A stretch of DNA of 64,000 bases from Luscinia megarhynchos. Lineage: Eukaryota > Chordata > Aves > Passeriformes > Turdidae. The notes under the pieces are model-generated. The model was not told the origin of the DNA. It saw only the letters and a list, made by a program, of their open reading frames with translations, and ran no database searches. The number at the start of each line of letters is the position of its first letter. Within the stretch, counting starts at the first letter, position 1. The stretch covers positions 32,281,406 through 32,345,405 of the forward strand of contig JAPFBE010000002.1 in the NCBI GenBank assembly GCA_034336665.1, written 5' to 3'. The position numbers were made by a program, and so were the translations under genes. This document shows positions 46,901 through 60,100 of this stretch, piece by piece.

Positions 46901-47575
46901 TGCATCCCTCCCACAGGAGGCAGGTTCTCCAAGAACTTCTCCCACGTGAATCCTTCTCACAGTCTGCAGTGCCTCATGAATGCTTCAGTGTGTGCACCTC
47001 CCTTTCACGGGGTGCAGTCCTTTTGGAACAGGCTGCACCAGTGCAGGTTCCCCATGGCGTCACAAGTCAGCAAACCTGCTACAGCACTAGCTCCTCTCTC
47101 CATGGGCCCACAGGTCCTGTCAGGAGCCTCCTCCAGCACAGGTTTCCCACGGGGTCACAGCCTCTTTGGGGCATCCACCTGGTCCCGTGTGGGGGTGTCC
47201 GTGGGCAGCAGGTGGATCTCTGCTCCCCCACACACCTCCAAGGGCTGCACCACAGGCTGCAGGGGAATCTCTGCTCTGCTGCCTGGAACATCTCCTGCTT
47301 GTCTTTCCTCACTGCCCTGGTATTTCAAGAGATGTTTCTTCTCTTCAGCTGCTGTTTCTGCTGCATTTTTCTCTCTTCTTAAATATGTTATTCCAGAGCT
47401 GTTGTTGATGGGCTCACTTTGGCCAGTGGTGGGTTGGTGCTGTCTGGCATCAGCTCTGTTGGATGTGGGGGAAGTTTCTGGCAGCTTCTACAGAGACCAC
47501 CCCTGTAGCCCTGTCTCCCTTCTCCTTGCTACCAAAACCTTGCCACACAACCCAATATAGCTGGCTGATATCTGC
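46900..47575. repeat. Avian interspersed repeat with internal near-repeats, family unresolved
   Basis: GC-richer block with recurring phrases: CTCCTCTCTCCATGGGCCC / CTCCTCCAGCACAGG / CCCACGGGGTCACAGCCTC / GGCTGCAGGGGAATCTCTGC. I have a strong impression of having met this sequence many times in bird genomes. It may belong to an ERV or another retroelement, but I cannot name the family. Long frames on both strands (for example 46946-47560, plus) come from its low stop content. Confidence 0.5.
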
Positions 47576-50500
47576 TCCAATTCAGATCAATATTCTGTTC
47601 AATAACTCTCTTGGTAAGTAAAGCAATATACATTTTTATACATGAGGTGACATAACATTTATAAAAATTGCTATTTGTAATGCTTTTTTGGAATCAAACA
47701 TGAAAAATTCTAGTCCAGGAATGTCAACCTTTCAAAATACTTCACATGCATTTTTTTTGTCAAAACTGAGATCTACAAATAGATTTGAAAAATACTCCAT
47801 CAAAAAAATTTTAAACAATTCTTGACAGAATCTTTGTTTCAAACAGGGCATCCTATAACATAAAAGGGTTGATATCTTCATAGTTACAACATTAATAAAA
47901 TGTCCTTGTCTTGCATTTTGACATATCAAAAATTACATTGACCTGAATAATTCCTGCCTCCAAATTTCAAAATGCTTAAAATTAATATGTAGCAAACCTT
48001 AGGGTGAACTACTTATAGTTGATTTATGTACCACTTTTGACAAATCCACACAAATCAGAATTACTTCAAAGAACAAAAAGTTATCTCTTAGTTACATATT
48101 TTATTTAAGGCTCATACATCTCATTCTACATTTTCTCCTCAAAATCACTCCGCTTATTTAGACAAAAAATGTAGAATTAAACAAAAAATCCCTAGACTTA
48201 AAATTGTTTGGGGTTCACCTGTAAAAAGTCTTGAAGGGTACTACCTACACTTAGAATCTGCTATGTGAAAATTAAAAATTAGTGTATGTTCATACACAAC
48301 CACAAGAAGAAAGAAAATTATGTATTAAAGTACAAGATAATAATACCTTTTAACAGTAAATCTTCTGCTGTATAAACCATCTTGACAACATAGCTAATTA
48401 TTTATCCCAATATGAGGTTCTAAAAACAAAACAGGCAAGACTTGCAACAGCTCTTCCCTCACATCGTTTTAGAGACAAGCAGACTGAACTACCTGTGTCT
48501 CTGTGAAAAAAGGGAGGATTTGCAGATATTTTACAAAATGGAGGAAGCATATATGAATGTAAGAAAATGAGAAATGCTTTTCACATAGCATAAACAAAAC
48601 ACTAATGTCGCTCTTTAGAAACAGCAGCTAAATAACATTAATTTACAGGTAATCCAAACTATTTCCATAGTTTATAAAAACATCTGCAAGTCTTATCTTT
48701 CTTCCTGTCCTTTAGTAGCCCTCCATAAACTGGAGCAAAGCACTGACTTTGAAAAAGAATTCCAGCAGGCTTACCAGGTGTTCCCGTTTGATTCCTTTTT
48801 CCCCAGACTACAGTGAATCACACTTACATTGATCTTTTGGCTGCTGCCTCACAGTGTGAAATGCATTTGCATTGTACTTTTGGAAGTCCCACTCTGTGGT
48901 TCACTAACAAGCTGTGAACTATGTCACCAACATGAAAGTTCTAGAACTTGATGACTCTTACTGTGATGTGGAATATATGGAATGTCAAATACTGATTTAC
49001 ATCATCATCATTAAGTTTTTCAGGTTAGGGGCTGATACATGAATAGAGTTACATCCAGTTACTGAGGCTGAAATTGCTGGAGGAGGAGGAAATAAAGTTA
49101 TTTTCATAAGTGAATCCAGACAGAAAAATAAGCCAGTATAAACAGTAGATGAAAAATGCATTGGAAGACAAGAGGTATTTATTAAATACAAATAGCTTCT
49201 CAGGAGTAGAAAGATAATAATACTCAGCAACTGAAGGCTAGAGGGGATGGTATGCACCTTTCTTTGTCTGGGCAAAGATATGTGTATCTTTGTCCACTTT
49301 CTTGTTCTTTAGCAGGATTTGGCTGCAGGAATCTAAATGCAATTACAAAGTGAGAGAAGAACTCTGGTGAAATATGACTGCTTTGAACATGGGCATTTTC
49401 AACACGCTCCTGGAGGGCACATATACACCTTTCTTTATATTTCATTGGACTAGTCAGCTCCCCACCATTCAGATGTTTTAACATTTCATAGCTTACAAAA
49501 ATAATATTGCTTAACTTTTATAAAAAAATCACAGAAACAAGGCTGTGGAGTTAGGTACAAGGTTTGTTAATGATGTGCAAGAATACAAATGAAAGCACAG
49601 GTTATACTTGAAAGCTGCACATACATATGACAATATAATCAACTTTACATAAGGGTTTTCATCTGCAGTAAGAAATTATTGCATTGACCTGTGGTAATAC
49701 CACAGTGATTTTAAAGGCCCAGAGTGCATTCAAAGTCTAAGGAGATCAATAACTTATTTCAGGGTTCCTAGGACAAATTTATAGTAAGTGGTGAAGAGGG
49801 ATTTAAAGAGAAGTCTTAAGTGACAGAACTAACTGACAGCTAGCCAATGACTGGGACATTGGTTTTGGAGCCATGGGAGCTATTTAATTCCACTGGAAAA
49901 CATTTATCTTAACTTATTAATTAAAAGGAAGAAATCATAAAGACACCAAAAATATTTTTCATGAGATTTTATTAGACTGAGCACCTGTCTTGAAAATTAT
50001 GGTTTAAAAGTCTCCAGGACTGGATGAAAAATTGTGTTATGTTGAACATAAACTAAATAACTTGCATTTTGCTTTTAGACTTACTTAAGGGGATCGAAAT
50101 TCAGATTGTCTGTTTTACAGCAAATTAGGCACTTTGAAATCTACTGTCATTGCAATTCACTGGTGGGCAGATGTCTGCTGTGAGTAAACTGTGCCACACT
50201 CAGTGAGACTGGACTGATGCCATGTATTTGTGACCCACAATTTTGAGAACTTCAGAAAGGATACCAGTGGTATACAAATGTATATGTATGTTTCATGAAT
50301 GAGCAGTCTGAATACTTTTTACATTTCAATAACATCTCAGAGGTAACAGTGCATAAGTTGACTTCCATATTCATATGGTATCACTCAGAAAAGATCCTGT
50401 AATTGTACTCTATTTTGTAAATAGTATTATTTTCCTTGTTAGGATGCTATGACTAAAAGAGTTGATTACAACAATGAAAACTTGTTACTATCTGTGCTTC

Positions 50501-51781
50501 AAAGTAGCATAGATAGTAAAGTTACCTACTTTTAGTTTTACCTGGCTCATCTATGAAATTCTGCAAGTGTGATACTTTTTAGCTCAAAGGGATTTAAATT
50601 AATCTCAAATATCCACAAAATAGCATTTTACTCACACCCATGTCCTAGTGAGTATTAATGAGATTATTACTTTAAACATCCCACAAAATCCAGCATTGTA
50701 AAGGTGAAGTGAGAGGCATGCAAAGGCAAAAGAAGTTGTCAAAGTTCGAAACAGAACTTTTTCTTCTCTTGTACAGCTTCTCCTTGTCAGTGTTAAAGCA
50801 CTGCGGGCCAGTTGTTAAGTAGCAGCACTGCTACTGTTTTCAGTATACCCCACTTTGCTTGTCTTTATGGATTTGAGGTCAGTGTTCTGTATCACCTAGG
50901 TAGTAAGTGACTGCAAAGTGCCTAGGATGCCACCCATGACTGAAGACAGTAGAGGTGAATTAGTTTCTGAAAGGCAATAGCAAGTCTAGCAGATATTACT
51001 GACCAAGCCTATTGAGACATCTGGCCATAGCCTGCCTCAGCATCTAAATACTGCATAAAAAGCAGTGGCAGCAGCAGAAAACACGCAGCTTTAGAGTGAC
51101 AGAAGCCAAGGAAGGAGGCAAAACTAAGAGACAGCAACAGTAAGGCAAAGTACATATAAACTTTTAATGAATTAACCTTACAAAAGACAATAGCTTCAAA
51201 ACATTTGACACGTTTGTACAAAACTATTCCAGCATTGTTAGTTCTCTCTTCAGAAAGAATGCCAGCAAGCCACCCAACGTGTCCCTGGCTATGAGATGTA
51301 ACTGGTGATCACATCCAAATCATGTGTGGACAGAGTAAACTTATTTACAATACCGTATACTTTAATACCAGATTAGTGGATGCTATTGGGGAGCGACTGT
51401 ATTTTCCAGAAAACACCATGCATCAGAAAATAGTATGCACCCCTAGCTTTATTGCCTTTTTTCCCCACATTTGTCACTAACACTTCTCTTCAGTCCTTTC
51501 AGGATGTGTTACCTCCTTTTGATTCCTATTCCTTCTTTTCTTGTCTTTGAACAGCAGTGCAAGTAGCAGTACAATCTTCCAGTCCTATAGCGTACATCAC
51601 AACTGTCCTTGAACATAGAAATATCAAGGTGCAAAATGATGGCTCATGGGACTATTCTGCAGCCATATTAAAATAAGTGCCACATACCAGAAAATAGCAC
51701 GCATGTTAAGGGCCAAAATGTAGTTAAAAAGTGCGTGATACTTTCCTGAAAATATGGTATTGATGACACATACAAGTATCT
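47576..51781 (-). other. ADCY2: ADCY2 3' UTR and downstream flank (extent uncertain)
   Basis: AT-rich sequence downstream of the ADCY2 stop. Mammalian ADCY2 has a 3' UTR of several kilobases, so much of this could be transcribed. Minus-strand AATAAA hexamers occur near 51453-51448, 49973-49968 and 48115-48110. I cannot choose between them and see no coding exon here. Confidence 0.4.
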
Positions 51782-51934
51782 TCAAGATGCCACATTCCCT
51801 TGTGAAAGGGATCTTGTCATTTCTGTATGTACAAAGTATGTCTTCAATTCTCCTTTTCCTTTTACATTTATTATTCCTCTGCAGGTGCTCATGTACCCCA
51901 GTGTTTGCAGGACATTGTTCGTCTCCTCTGTAAC
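51782..51934 (-). CDS. ADCY2: ADCY2 last coding exon (with stop)
   Basis: 50 codons plus [35 protein letters not shown] and [10 protein letters not shown]. The lysines of VKGKG help bind ATP phosphates in the C2 domain. Acceptor ATTGCTGCAG. Confidence 0.97.
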   Translation of the reverse strand, partial: VTEETNNVLQTLGYMSTCRGIINVKGKGELKTYFVHTEMTRSLSQGNVAS

Positions 51935-54900
51935 CTGCAGCAATACAGTAATACAGCCAGTGTTGATAAAAAAGCAGAGCAGAATCTTCTTCCAGAGTGT
52001 GAAGATAACATAATGTTGTGTTCATTTATAAGGGGTTTGCTGTAAGGCTCATAAGGCCTTTAAGGATCTTGGGTGAGGTTTGAACACCTAAGCTTTTAAG
52101 CAGTCTGTTGCTGGATGCCCATTCTAATCACTTACATCAAATATTAAATTTGGTGTAATCACATCTGTACCCAGGGTTGCCAGCAGAGAGCTTGTGGATA
52201 GACAAATGGAACTGGAGATAATACTCTTCCTCCCTCAGCACTTTCCTCAACTTCAGGAGCTTATTTTCACTTGAGTGAAAGAGACCCAAGCTTCCCCATC
52301 CTTCAGTAACTACTAAGACTGTGTAAACAAAGTGAGGTAAGGTGATGGTTAGCATCACCTTTCAGAGCTGCTGTTGCCAGTTTCTCATAACTGTCAGAGA
52401 ACCAAACTTTTGGCCATTCTGCCATTTTAGGTGAAAGCCCACCAGCACAAAATCAAGGCTTACCTGTATTTTATCTAAGACACCAGTGCTGTCCATCCTG
52501 CTGGCCACATTTACTGTATTGCCCCATATATCATATTGTGGTTTTTGAGCTCCAATTACTCCAGCTATTACAGGTCCATGGTTTATTCCTGGAAAGCATC
52601 AAAACTTAAAGTTAGCAATGAAGAGAAAGGCAACAAAGCCGGTGAAGGCCCCTGGAGCACAAGTCCTATGAGGAACCTCTAGGTAGCTGGGGCTGTTTAG
52701 CCTTGAGAAAATGAGGCTCAGGGGAAACCTTATCGTTCCCTGCAACTATCTAAAAGGAGGCTGTAGCCAGGTGGGGGGTGGTCTCTTCTCCCAAGCAAGC
52801 AGTGACAGGATAAGATGACAATCTCAAGCTGTGCCAGGGGAGATTTAGGTGATCATTAAGAGGAATTGCTTCACATTCAAGGGTGGCTAGACATTGGAAT
52901 GGGCTGCCCAGGGAGGTGATGGAATTACTGTCTCTCCAGTAAGAAAAGATTGAACATGGCATTCGGTGCCATGGTCTAGTTGACATGGGGATGTTCCATC
53001 ATAGGTGAGACTTGGTGATCTCACAGGCCTTTTCCAACTTAACTGATTCTGTGATTCTGTGAAGATCCACCAAACAAGGACACACAGTGCATCTGGGATA
53101 TAGCATGTTAACGAACACAGCATTTGGCCCTTGATGAATAGTGAGTACAGCAGCAAAGTCATTCACCATTGTTTTATCAACCATTTGTGACAGGAGAATA
53201 GTTACTTATAAAAATGCCAAAAGTTAGTTCATCTAATTTTAGTTTTAGAGCTCCCTTCCATCCTGACTAACTTGCTATTTTCCACCACTGGCATCCCAAT
53301 AACCTGCTGCTGCCTTCATAGAGCATGAGAACCACACTGTGAGTAAGCAGTAGCTTCTGAGAAAACAGATACACAAGAATTTATTTTAATTTCTACTTGT
53401 AGTGAAAAGGGCCTCTCCTCTGCAATAGTTGATGGTTCAATCAAGTTACTGTCATAGTATTCTTTGCTTCTTAAATGTAGAATAAACTATAGTTAATGAG
53501 CTAAAAGGGTTTGTTCTGAAGCCTGGATTGATCATAGAATGGTCCAAGAGATCTGCAGTATAAATATATGTATTCAAATAATTTGATTAAGCATGGAGTA
53601 GAACAATAAGGTAGAACAACACAGTCCCTCATTAGACTTGGGCATTTTTTATCTTGCAGTTTGTAACCTATGTTATGTCTGTAAAGGGAGTGAGTTGTAG
53701 TCTGCTAGTAGGGAAAGAAACCAGGAGGTAAAATCTAAGATACTACTGTTAACCAGCATCAAATGTACTATAATTTTAACTGTACATACCAATGAGCAGG
53801 AAAGGCAAGTTAGACCCAGTGAGAAATAAACCCTGAACAAGTGAGTTATTTGGATTTATAAAATTATCTCAGTGGATCATAACTGATTTTTGTTAAATTC
53901 TCGACAGAAACCAGCATTAGGGATATATGCAGTAAAATGAAAGTGTGATTGTAGGATGGAGAGGGATCTCAGAGCTGGATCATCTGATATGTAACATGGC
54001 AGTGCAGGCTAGCAACCACACTATCAGCCCACTTGGAAATCCTGGAAAACGTGACTGCAGAAGTTAAATTGGGAAAATATGCAAACACCACATGATAACA
54101 AATGGAACCTGATACATATATTTGTCAAAGTGCTTGGAGTTCAATGACAAAGCCTTGCAATACTTTGCATTAACAACTGAGTAATGGATGAGTTTTTCTA
54201 CTTCATGACATACAACTTGTAGAAGACACTGGGGAACTGAGACTGGAATCCACAAAAGCCATCTGCTGGGTAGCCCAATCTGACAAGCAGGAATTATTGA
54301 AGAGGTGTGTGGCCATAGTCCAGAAACTGGGGCAGTACAAAATACAATGGGCAAGAAGAGACTGGTTTTTTTTACCGCCTTTCTGAACCACCACTGTTGA
54401 TGGTTTGAGAAATACCTCAGGGGCTTAAAAGTCACCTTCAGATCCCTCCTCCTTTGAGGAAACTTCTACCAGTACATCTTAGGAATGTGTTCTGCCCCCC
54501 AAGCACTGTGGGATATGCTGCTCTATGTCATTCCTGTTGGCATGAGTCTCCTTTGCATGACGCACATGAATGTTTGTTGGGGCAAGGCTGGAAGAATAGT
54601 ACTCTCACTACAGGTGAATGCTCTTACAGAGGGTTATATCATAATTCTCTTTCTCCCATATCCAAAGCAATATTTAATCATTCCATGAAATGCAACACTG
54701 TCCAGAAGGAATGACAGAGAGTATCTCATTCTGAAGTATCCTACAGCCTGAGCTCATGGCCTAGCCTCACCCAAAACCAGGAACCAAATTAAGTCACCTA
54801 CAACACAGACAAATGTTCCAATTATGAAATTATATGAAAAACAAGACACCAGCCTGTCTTCTGAAAGAAAGGAATACCTCTGCAAAACCTCCTGCAAAAG

Positions 54901-57900
54901 CATATCTGAGCTTGTCTCATAAATCAAGCACCTCAACTTGCAGAAGGGGAGGAATGCCTAAAATGTCACCTAGATGCTCCCCTCCCTTGCCTGACAAGAT
55001 CAGAGCAGTATGTACCTCCTAAGTCACACTAGCATTTCAGGCACTTACAGAAGATTATGAAAGCTGAGACCTCTAACGAGTTGCAAAAATTTCAGATTTT
55101 TATGCTGGCCAAGGAGGGTTTTTATAAAAGGCAGTTTGGGTACAAGTCCTTACAGTAGGGACTAAGTCAGAAGTAGTTGCTAAAATGTTTCTGTGGCTAT
55201 AATTAGTATGGATATCAGAGGCTTTCATCATCAGGTGTTGAGAAGTGGAGAAGAAGTGATGTGAAAATGAAGATCTCAGTGGTGCCTGTGTTGGATTAGG
55301 GTGGCACAAATACACCTTGGGGCCTGTGTTTCTCTTTAAGCCTTTTTTCATTACATGAAGCAAAGGAGCCTGAGTTCTCTGTAATCTTTAGCAAGATTAG
55401 TAAAAATCCAAAGTGAGTGTTTTGTTTTGCTTCATGGTCCTCACTTGGAAGGACTCAGTACTGCTTTAAGCAGTTTGCAGATATAGCCCCAGCACCCAGC
55501 AGCTCTCTGTCTGCACTGAAGCTGCTGATATAAATGTGTTTGCAATGTCAGCTATGGCAAGAACCATCAAGTTCTGCAACACTGAGAAGGAAGCAAACTT
55601 CTGATTTGCTTTGTCGTTTTTAGCTCTAGCAAGGAATACAAAATGTACTGGCAAAGGAGTGCCCCAAGAAGCTCGTTTCAAGTCAGAAGACAGCAAGTTC
55701 TGCCAGTGGGTGGCACTGTGAAATAGATTTGAGAGGAGCAGCCGAAAGGAAAAGCAAGCGATACAACAAGAAAAAGACAAGACAGGAGAATAACTGTTGG
55801 AAATCAAATACTTCTGACACATTTACAGAATTTATGGGTTTTCAATATTTGTTTACTGTTTTCATTTCACACTTTCCACGTTACATATTGCATTGTGAAA
55901 CTGCAGTGTACTGCTATCAGGAAATATGCATTTTGGAACATATGGTTCTTGACCAGCTCTGAATTCATTTATTTCATCATTCTTTCTACTTCTTACTGCA
56001 GCTGTCTATTTCTTTTTAAAAGTAACAGGATGCACAAGAAGAAGAATCAGGAACTGAAATATAAGCGATACCTCTTTCCAAGATAAATAACTAGTCATCT
56101 TTGCTCTTATCCAAATAAGAAATACAAATACTCTCCCTTGTCTAACACTGCAAAGGAAAGAGGTTTTTTTGTGTGCTTGCTTGAATTTAGTACATGTAAA
56201 ATATCTTAAACTCCAGCCTCACTGGCCCCTTGTAGCTCTTGTCCTCTTAAAAGCCATTTATATAGTTTTGCAAAGCCCAGTCTAGTTTTCTTGTGTATTC
56301 TTTTAGTATTTGTAAACTTCAAAAAAATGTATGGCTTATAACCTTTCTGGTAGTTTTTACAGTTACCATAAAACCATTCAAAGCCACGTGAACCCATTTT
56401 TTTCAACTATTCTTTAAATAGGAATACTGCCCTTTTCCAAGTCTAGCCTTGAAACGCTCTAGGGGTTGATGGGCAATAGCATGTAGGCTGCTTTTAAGCA
56501 GAGTAAAGATGGTGCTATTTCCTATCATGGCCCTTTTGGTTAGTTCTAGTACTATTTCAATCAGCTGGTACTTTGCACTGAATTCCCCCCCTTGTCCATG
56601 ATATTCTCCTAAGAATCCTGTGATACTCACCTACTCGTAACTTGAAGTCATTGAATGAATGCTTGTTTATGACATCCAGTTTTGCCACCAAGGCAAATGC
56701 AAACTCCACCATGGTTCCTATGTGCATATACTGTCGTTCAGGTTCCTGAATTCAAAAGACAAACAAGCAGTGTAAAATCATTCTTGTGAGCTTTGGATGA
56801 TGTGAAAACACAAAATATGCTGAACACTTGAAGACACTTAAGTGCTTAGGGATGTCCTAGGGTCAGCAGGCAGATGCAGAGAAGTAATGTAGAAGGTGGT
56901 ACCCTGTCCAGCATCAGTTAGATCAAACAATGCCCAAGACACAGGATACATTTCACCTGTGTGCAACCAGGCAGTGGTAGATCCAAACCATGCCTAATCT
57001 AAAATTTTGATTGTCAAGTGATTAGCTGCTATCTAATCCCGCAGGCACTCAATATCTATGTGCACCTAGAATTTGTTAATTAATTTTCTCTTAAGTGTCT
57101 GCTTCTATTGTATTCCCTTTCATAATAAATAATGCTTGTTGGACAGCCTCACAGAGATTCTTCCCTCTCATTGTTGCACAGCTCAGCACCCTTATAAAAT
57201 GCTTAAGATCCAGTGAAATTCACAATTTTAAGAATTCTTCCACTGATCTCATCTTGCAGATAAGCAAGTACCTCTGAGAACATTTAACAGACCTGAAAAT
57301 GACTAAAACACAAGAGGAAGAGGGCAACCCCACTCTGCCCTTTTATTTACACAGCTTATACCACTTACCAAGGCTATAGACTTAATCTGTCCTTATACAT
57401 AACAAAGTAACCTGATTTTAAGAGCTGTTTTTGAGTCCTTTCAGGCTGAGGAGAAAATTGATTTTGGTGTCCCACAACCCAAGATAGGATCCTGACAAGT
57501 GAATGATTTTGTAAGACTCATCAATCTCTATGAGAAATTACTGAATTGTCCCTATTTCTTTAGATGAAGGGACAGAAGAGATGGACAGCTGACAGCTTCA
57601 GAGATGATTCATGGAGTGCATGCATCAGCCTGGGGTGGGACAGTAGTGGTGCTTCCTGCAGCAGCTGTTTAGATAAATGAAGCCTGTTTCCTTTGGAGTT
57701 CACTCCTAGCTAAAACAGATGGTTTCCTGTTCAGCTGATATATTCAGACCCCTTCCTCAGGCACTTAGTCTTCCTTGGATGCTTGTTTTAAGCTGGGGGT
57801 GGTTCCCAGCAGTATGTCTAGCAGTCAGTCACTGCCACACTAGGTACTGCAGGATCTGTGCATCTTTGGGAATCTGGAATGAAGGCTGCTGAGTCCTGGT

Positions 57901-60100
57901 GGACTTCTTTTGAGAATGTGAACTAAATAACCAACGGAATGCTAAACTGTGGATCTCCTGACTGGGAAATAAGTCAAATGATAAATTTTTTCCTCTGCAT
58001 ACACTAGTTTTAGTTGTGATTGAGAGCTCTCTATGTCTTCATATCTTTAGGCTGCAGTTCTACTTTTTCTTCATCCCTTCACCTCCCTGAATTAAATGTC
58101 AGAGCTAATTTAAAATAATTCTTTGTCCTCAGGATCCTTAGGGTATATAGTTCATGTGGTAATTGCTTGTGTTTAGAAGGAACATGAGTTTGGCAAGAGC
58201 ACATTAATCCTTAGCAGACTGTTGATTCTTAATTGCTGTCTCTCTGTCACTAACCTGTAGTACTCTAAAGATCATAGCAAAAGCAAGGTTTTTGAATAAG
58301 TTATGAATTGCTTCTCTGAACTGGATTTCCACTGACTGCAGCTCCTAATCCTACCATATTAAGTAAACTAGAAGCAAAGGAATATATTCTCAATACCGAG
58401 TCTAAAGGTTCTATAAGTGTATAGTTAGTAAGGCAAATGATCCCTCCCAGCTCACATTAATTCTTGCAATCTGTGGTGTGCTCTGTAAATCCAGTCCTCA
58501 TACAGCACATAGGAATAAAATGCTGTACTGTGTTTAGAGTAAAGGCCTGTTTTAGCAAATACAGAGGTGGCATTTTCCAACTGCAACATGAAGAAAAATT
58601 CACAGACTACTAAAGTACATACTTGTCCAGTACAATAGTCTATAAGAAAAAACGAAGCCACATTATTATACATAACCTGAAGCTTAATGAAAAAAAATTC
58701 TAGCCTTCATTTGAATATGCTTTTTATCAAGGAGAAACATTTTCCTGTACCTGACACTGTTCTTGGTTGGGTGTAGCACTCAGTCCTGTAGCTGCCATGT
58801 AAGTGCTTCCAATGGTTTTTATTTTTTCAACTCCACTGAATTTTGGCTTTGATAATAACTGTAAAACAAGGACATTGTCAAAAAAGTCATTCATTATTCT
58901 GATCAGCAGCCCTGTTACTCAAACACCAATCAGAAAATCAAGTCTTAGAACAATTTCTGCATGGACCTCAAATGGCTTCATAAATATATACTGGATGAAG
59001 GACTTAAGGGTGGATAAAACAATGGTTACAGAATGCCAATGAAAGAGAATTTGTCTTCTAAAATACCTTTTTACTATAAAAGGGGTGAAATTTCTAGTAG
59101 TGAGAATAAATTCCATCTTACTTTACATACAGCTTTTAGAAGTCAGTAGACTTTGCACTCATGTGATATTGGAACTGGATCACAAATGATCCATCACTGG
59201 ATCATGCCAGCCAACAGTTAAGCTTTAGGCAGCTTTCTGAAAGTAAGCATCTTTTCCATGCCAGTGGAATAGTCTGTGTTAATGGGACTAAAATCCAAGG
59301 ATTTTAGTTCATATATCCCAATTTGTTTTGAACATTGGACACCCAGTGCTCTCCAAATGGGTTTGTTGCTAAAATACCCTTTATAGCTGCAGATCCACAA
59401 ATCCAGACTGTGTCTGAGTCATGACACGATTTTAATACCTTTTACTAGTATCTTCATCACTAATAACTTCCTTATAGAGAAATACTGTTCTCAGTGAGGC
59501 TATTATAGATGTCCTTTCCCAATCCATCTGTAGTCATACTCTCTACTTGCTTCTGACTTCAGAAAATGGAACATTAAAACTTTTACAATCCTTTGATTTG
59601 CTTGTGTATCAAATGATGAGTGCAGATCAGGTATAACACAAAGTTATACCTGACTTTAAACATTTGTATTTAGAACCTGTGGGTAATATTAATACATTGC
59701 ATGTAATGTAACTGCCTCAAGAGCTGCAGCTAAGGGGCAAAAAAAAATACACATAGGATTCTCATTATAGCAAATTAAAAGTGATTGAATATGATGTCAG
59801 ATGATTTATCCCACATAAATCTCCTTTTCCTTTAATAATCCCTGTAAGTATTTTCTGGCAGCTCTTCCACTCTCCCCTTCAAGTATGTTTTCTGACTGCT
59901 GCATATAAGTTAGTAAGATTGAAACCATGCCAATCACTACTGTAGGTACATACATCATCGAAGTCTGCAATGATCTCATTTAGCAGCCTGAGACATTCCA
60001 ACCCTTCCTTATTTACATCAGACTCTGTGTAAAATTCCTTGAAATCCGGAACAGAGGCAAACATGACACAGACACAGTCATAGGACTGGTGATACAGATC
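51782..60100 (-). CDS. ADCY2: ADCY2, adenylyl cyclase type 2 (3' part: last five coding exons)
   Basis: Membrane adenylyl cyclase that makes cAMP from ATP and is stimulated by Gs-alpha and conditionally by G beta-gamma. Exons 60100-59954, 58858-58751, 56745-56631, 52588-52464 and 51934-51782 join in phase to about 215 residues plus stop, all within the second cytoplasmic catalytic domain (C2). The text is almost identical to mammalian ADCY2. C2 active-site elements are present: the lysine in [22 protein letters not shown], the Asn and Arg of [13 protein letters not shown], and [10 protein letters not shown] near the end. The protein ends SLSQGNVAS. The twelve-membrane-span core, C1 and the start of C2 lie beyond the right edge, so the CDS is partial at its 5' end. 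Confidence 0.97.
52464..52588 (-). CDS. ADCY2: ADCY2 exon (C2, [19 protein letters not shown])
   Basis: Contains [19 protein letters not shown] with the catalytic Asn and Arg. Acceptor GCTTTCCAG, donor CAG|GTAAGC. A CR1 element begins about 50 bases into the upstream intron. Confidence 0.97.
52630..53062 (+). repeat. CR1 LINE 3' end, long and well preserved
   Basis: Near-consensus CR1 text: CTGGAGCACAAGTCCTATGA, GGCTGTTTAGCCTTGAGAA, AAAGGAGGCTGTAGCCAGG, TCAAGCTGTGCCAGGGGAG and GGAATGGGCTGCCCAGGGA, ending with the tail ACTGATTCTGTGATTCTGTG. It is inserted antisense to ADCY2 in the intron before the next-to-last coding exon. Confidence 0.9.
53063..56630 (-). other. ADCY2 intron sequence
   Basis: Intronic sequence with no further recognisable repeat or RNA gene. 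Chance open frames of up to 123 codons (54064-54435) show no family match. Confidence 0.55.
56631..56745 (-). CDS. ADCY2: ADCY2 exon (C2, [16 protein letters not shown])
   Basis: 38 codons plus one base, [15 protein letters not shown] to NDFKLRV. Acceptor TGAATTCAG, donor TAG|GTGAGT. Confidence 0.97.
56746..59953 (-). other. ADCY2 introns between C2 exons
   Basis: Two AT-rich introns, 56746-58750 and 58859-59953. I see nothing beyond ordinary intron sequence. Confidence 0.6.
58751..58858 (-). CDS. ADCY2: ADCY2 exon (C2, [15 protein letters not shown])
   Basis: 36 codons, [17 protein letters not shown] through the variable end NQEQCQ. The lysine in KIKTIG binds the adenine of ATP in this family. 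Acceptor TTTTACAG, donor CAG|GTACAG. Confidence 0.97.
59954..60100 (-). CDS. ADCY2: ADCY2 exon (C2, [20 protein letters not shown])
   Basis: 49 codons in phase 0, including the metal-site-like strand [16 protein letters not shown] and the helix [20 protein letters not shown]. Acceptor TTTTGAACAG, donor GAT|GTATGT. Confidence 0.97.
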
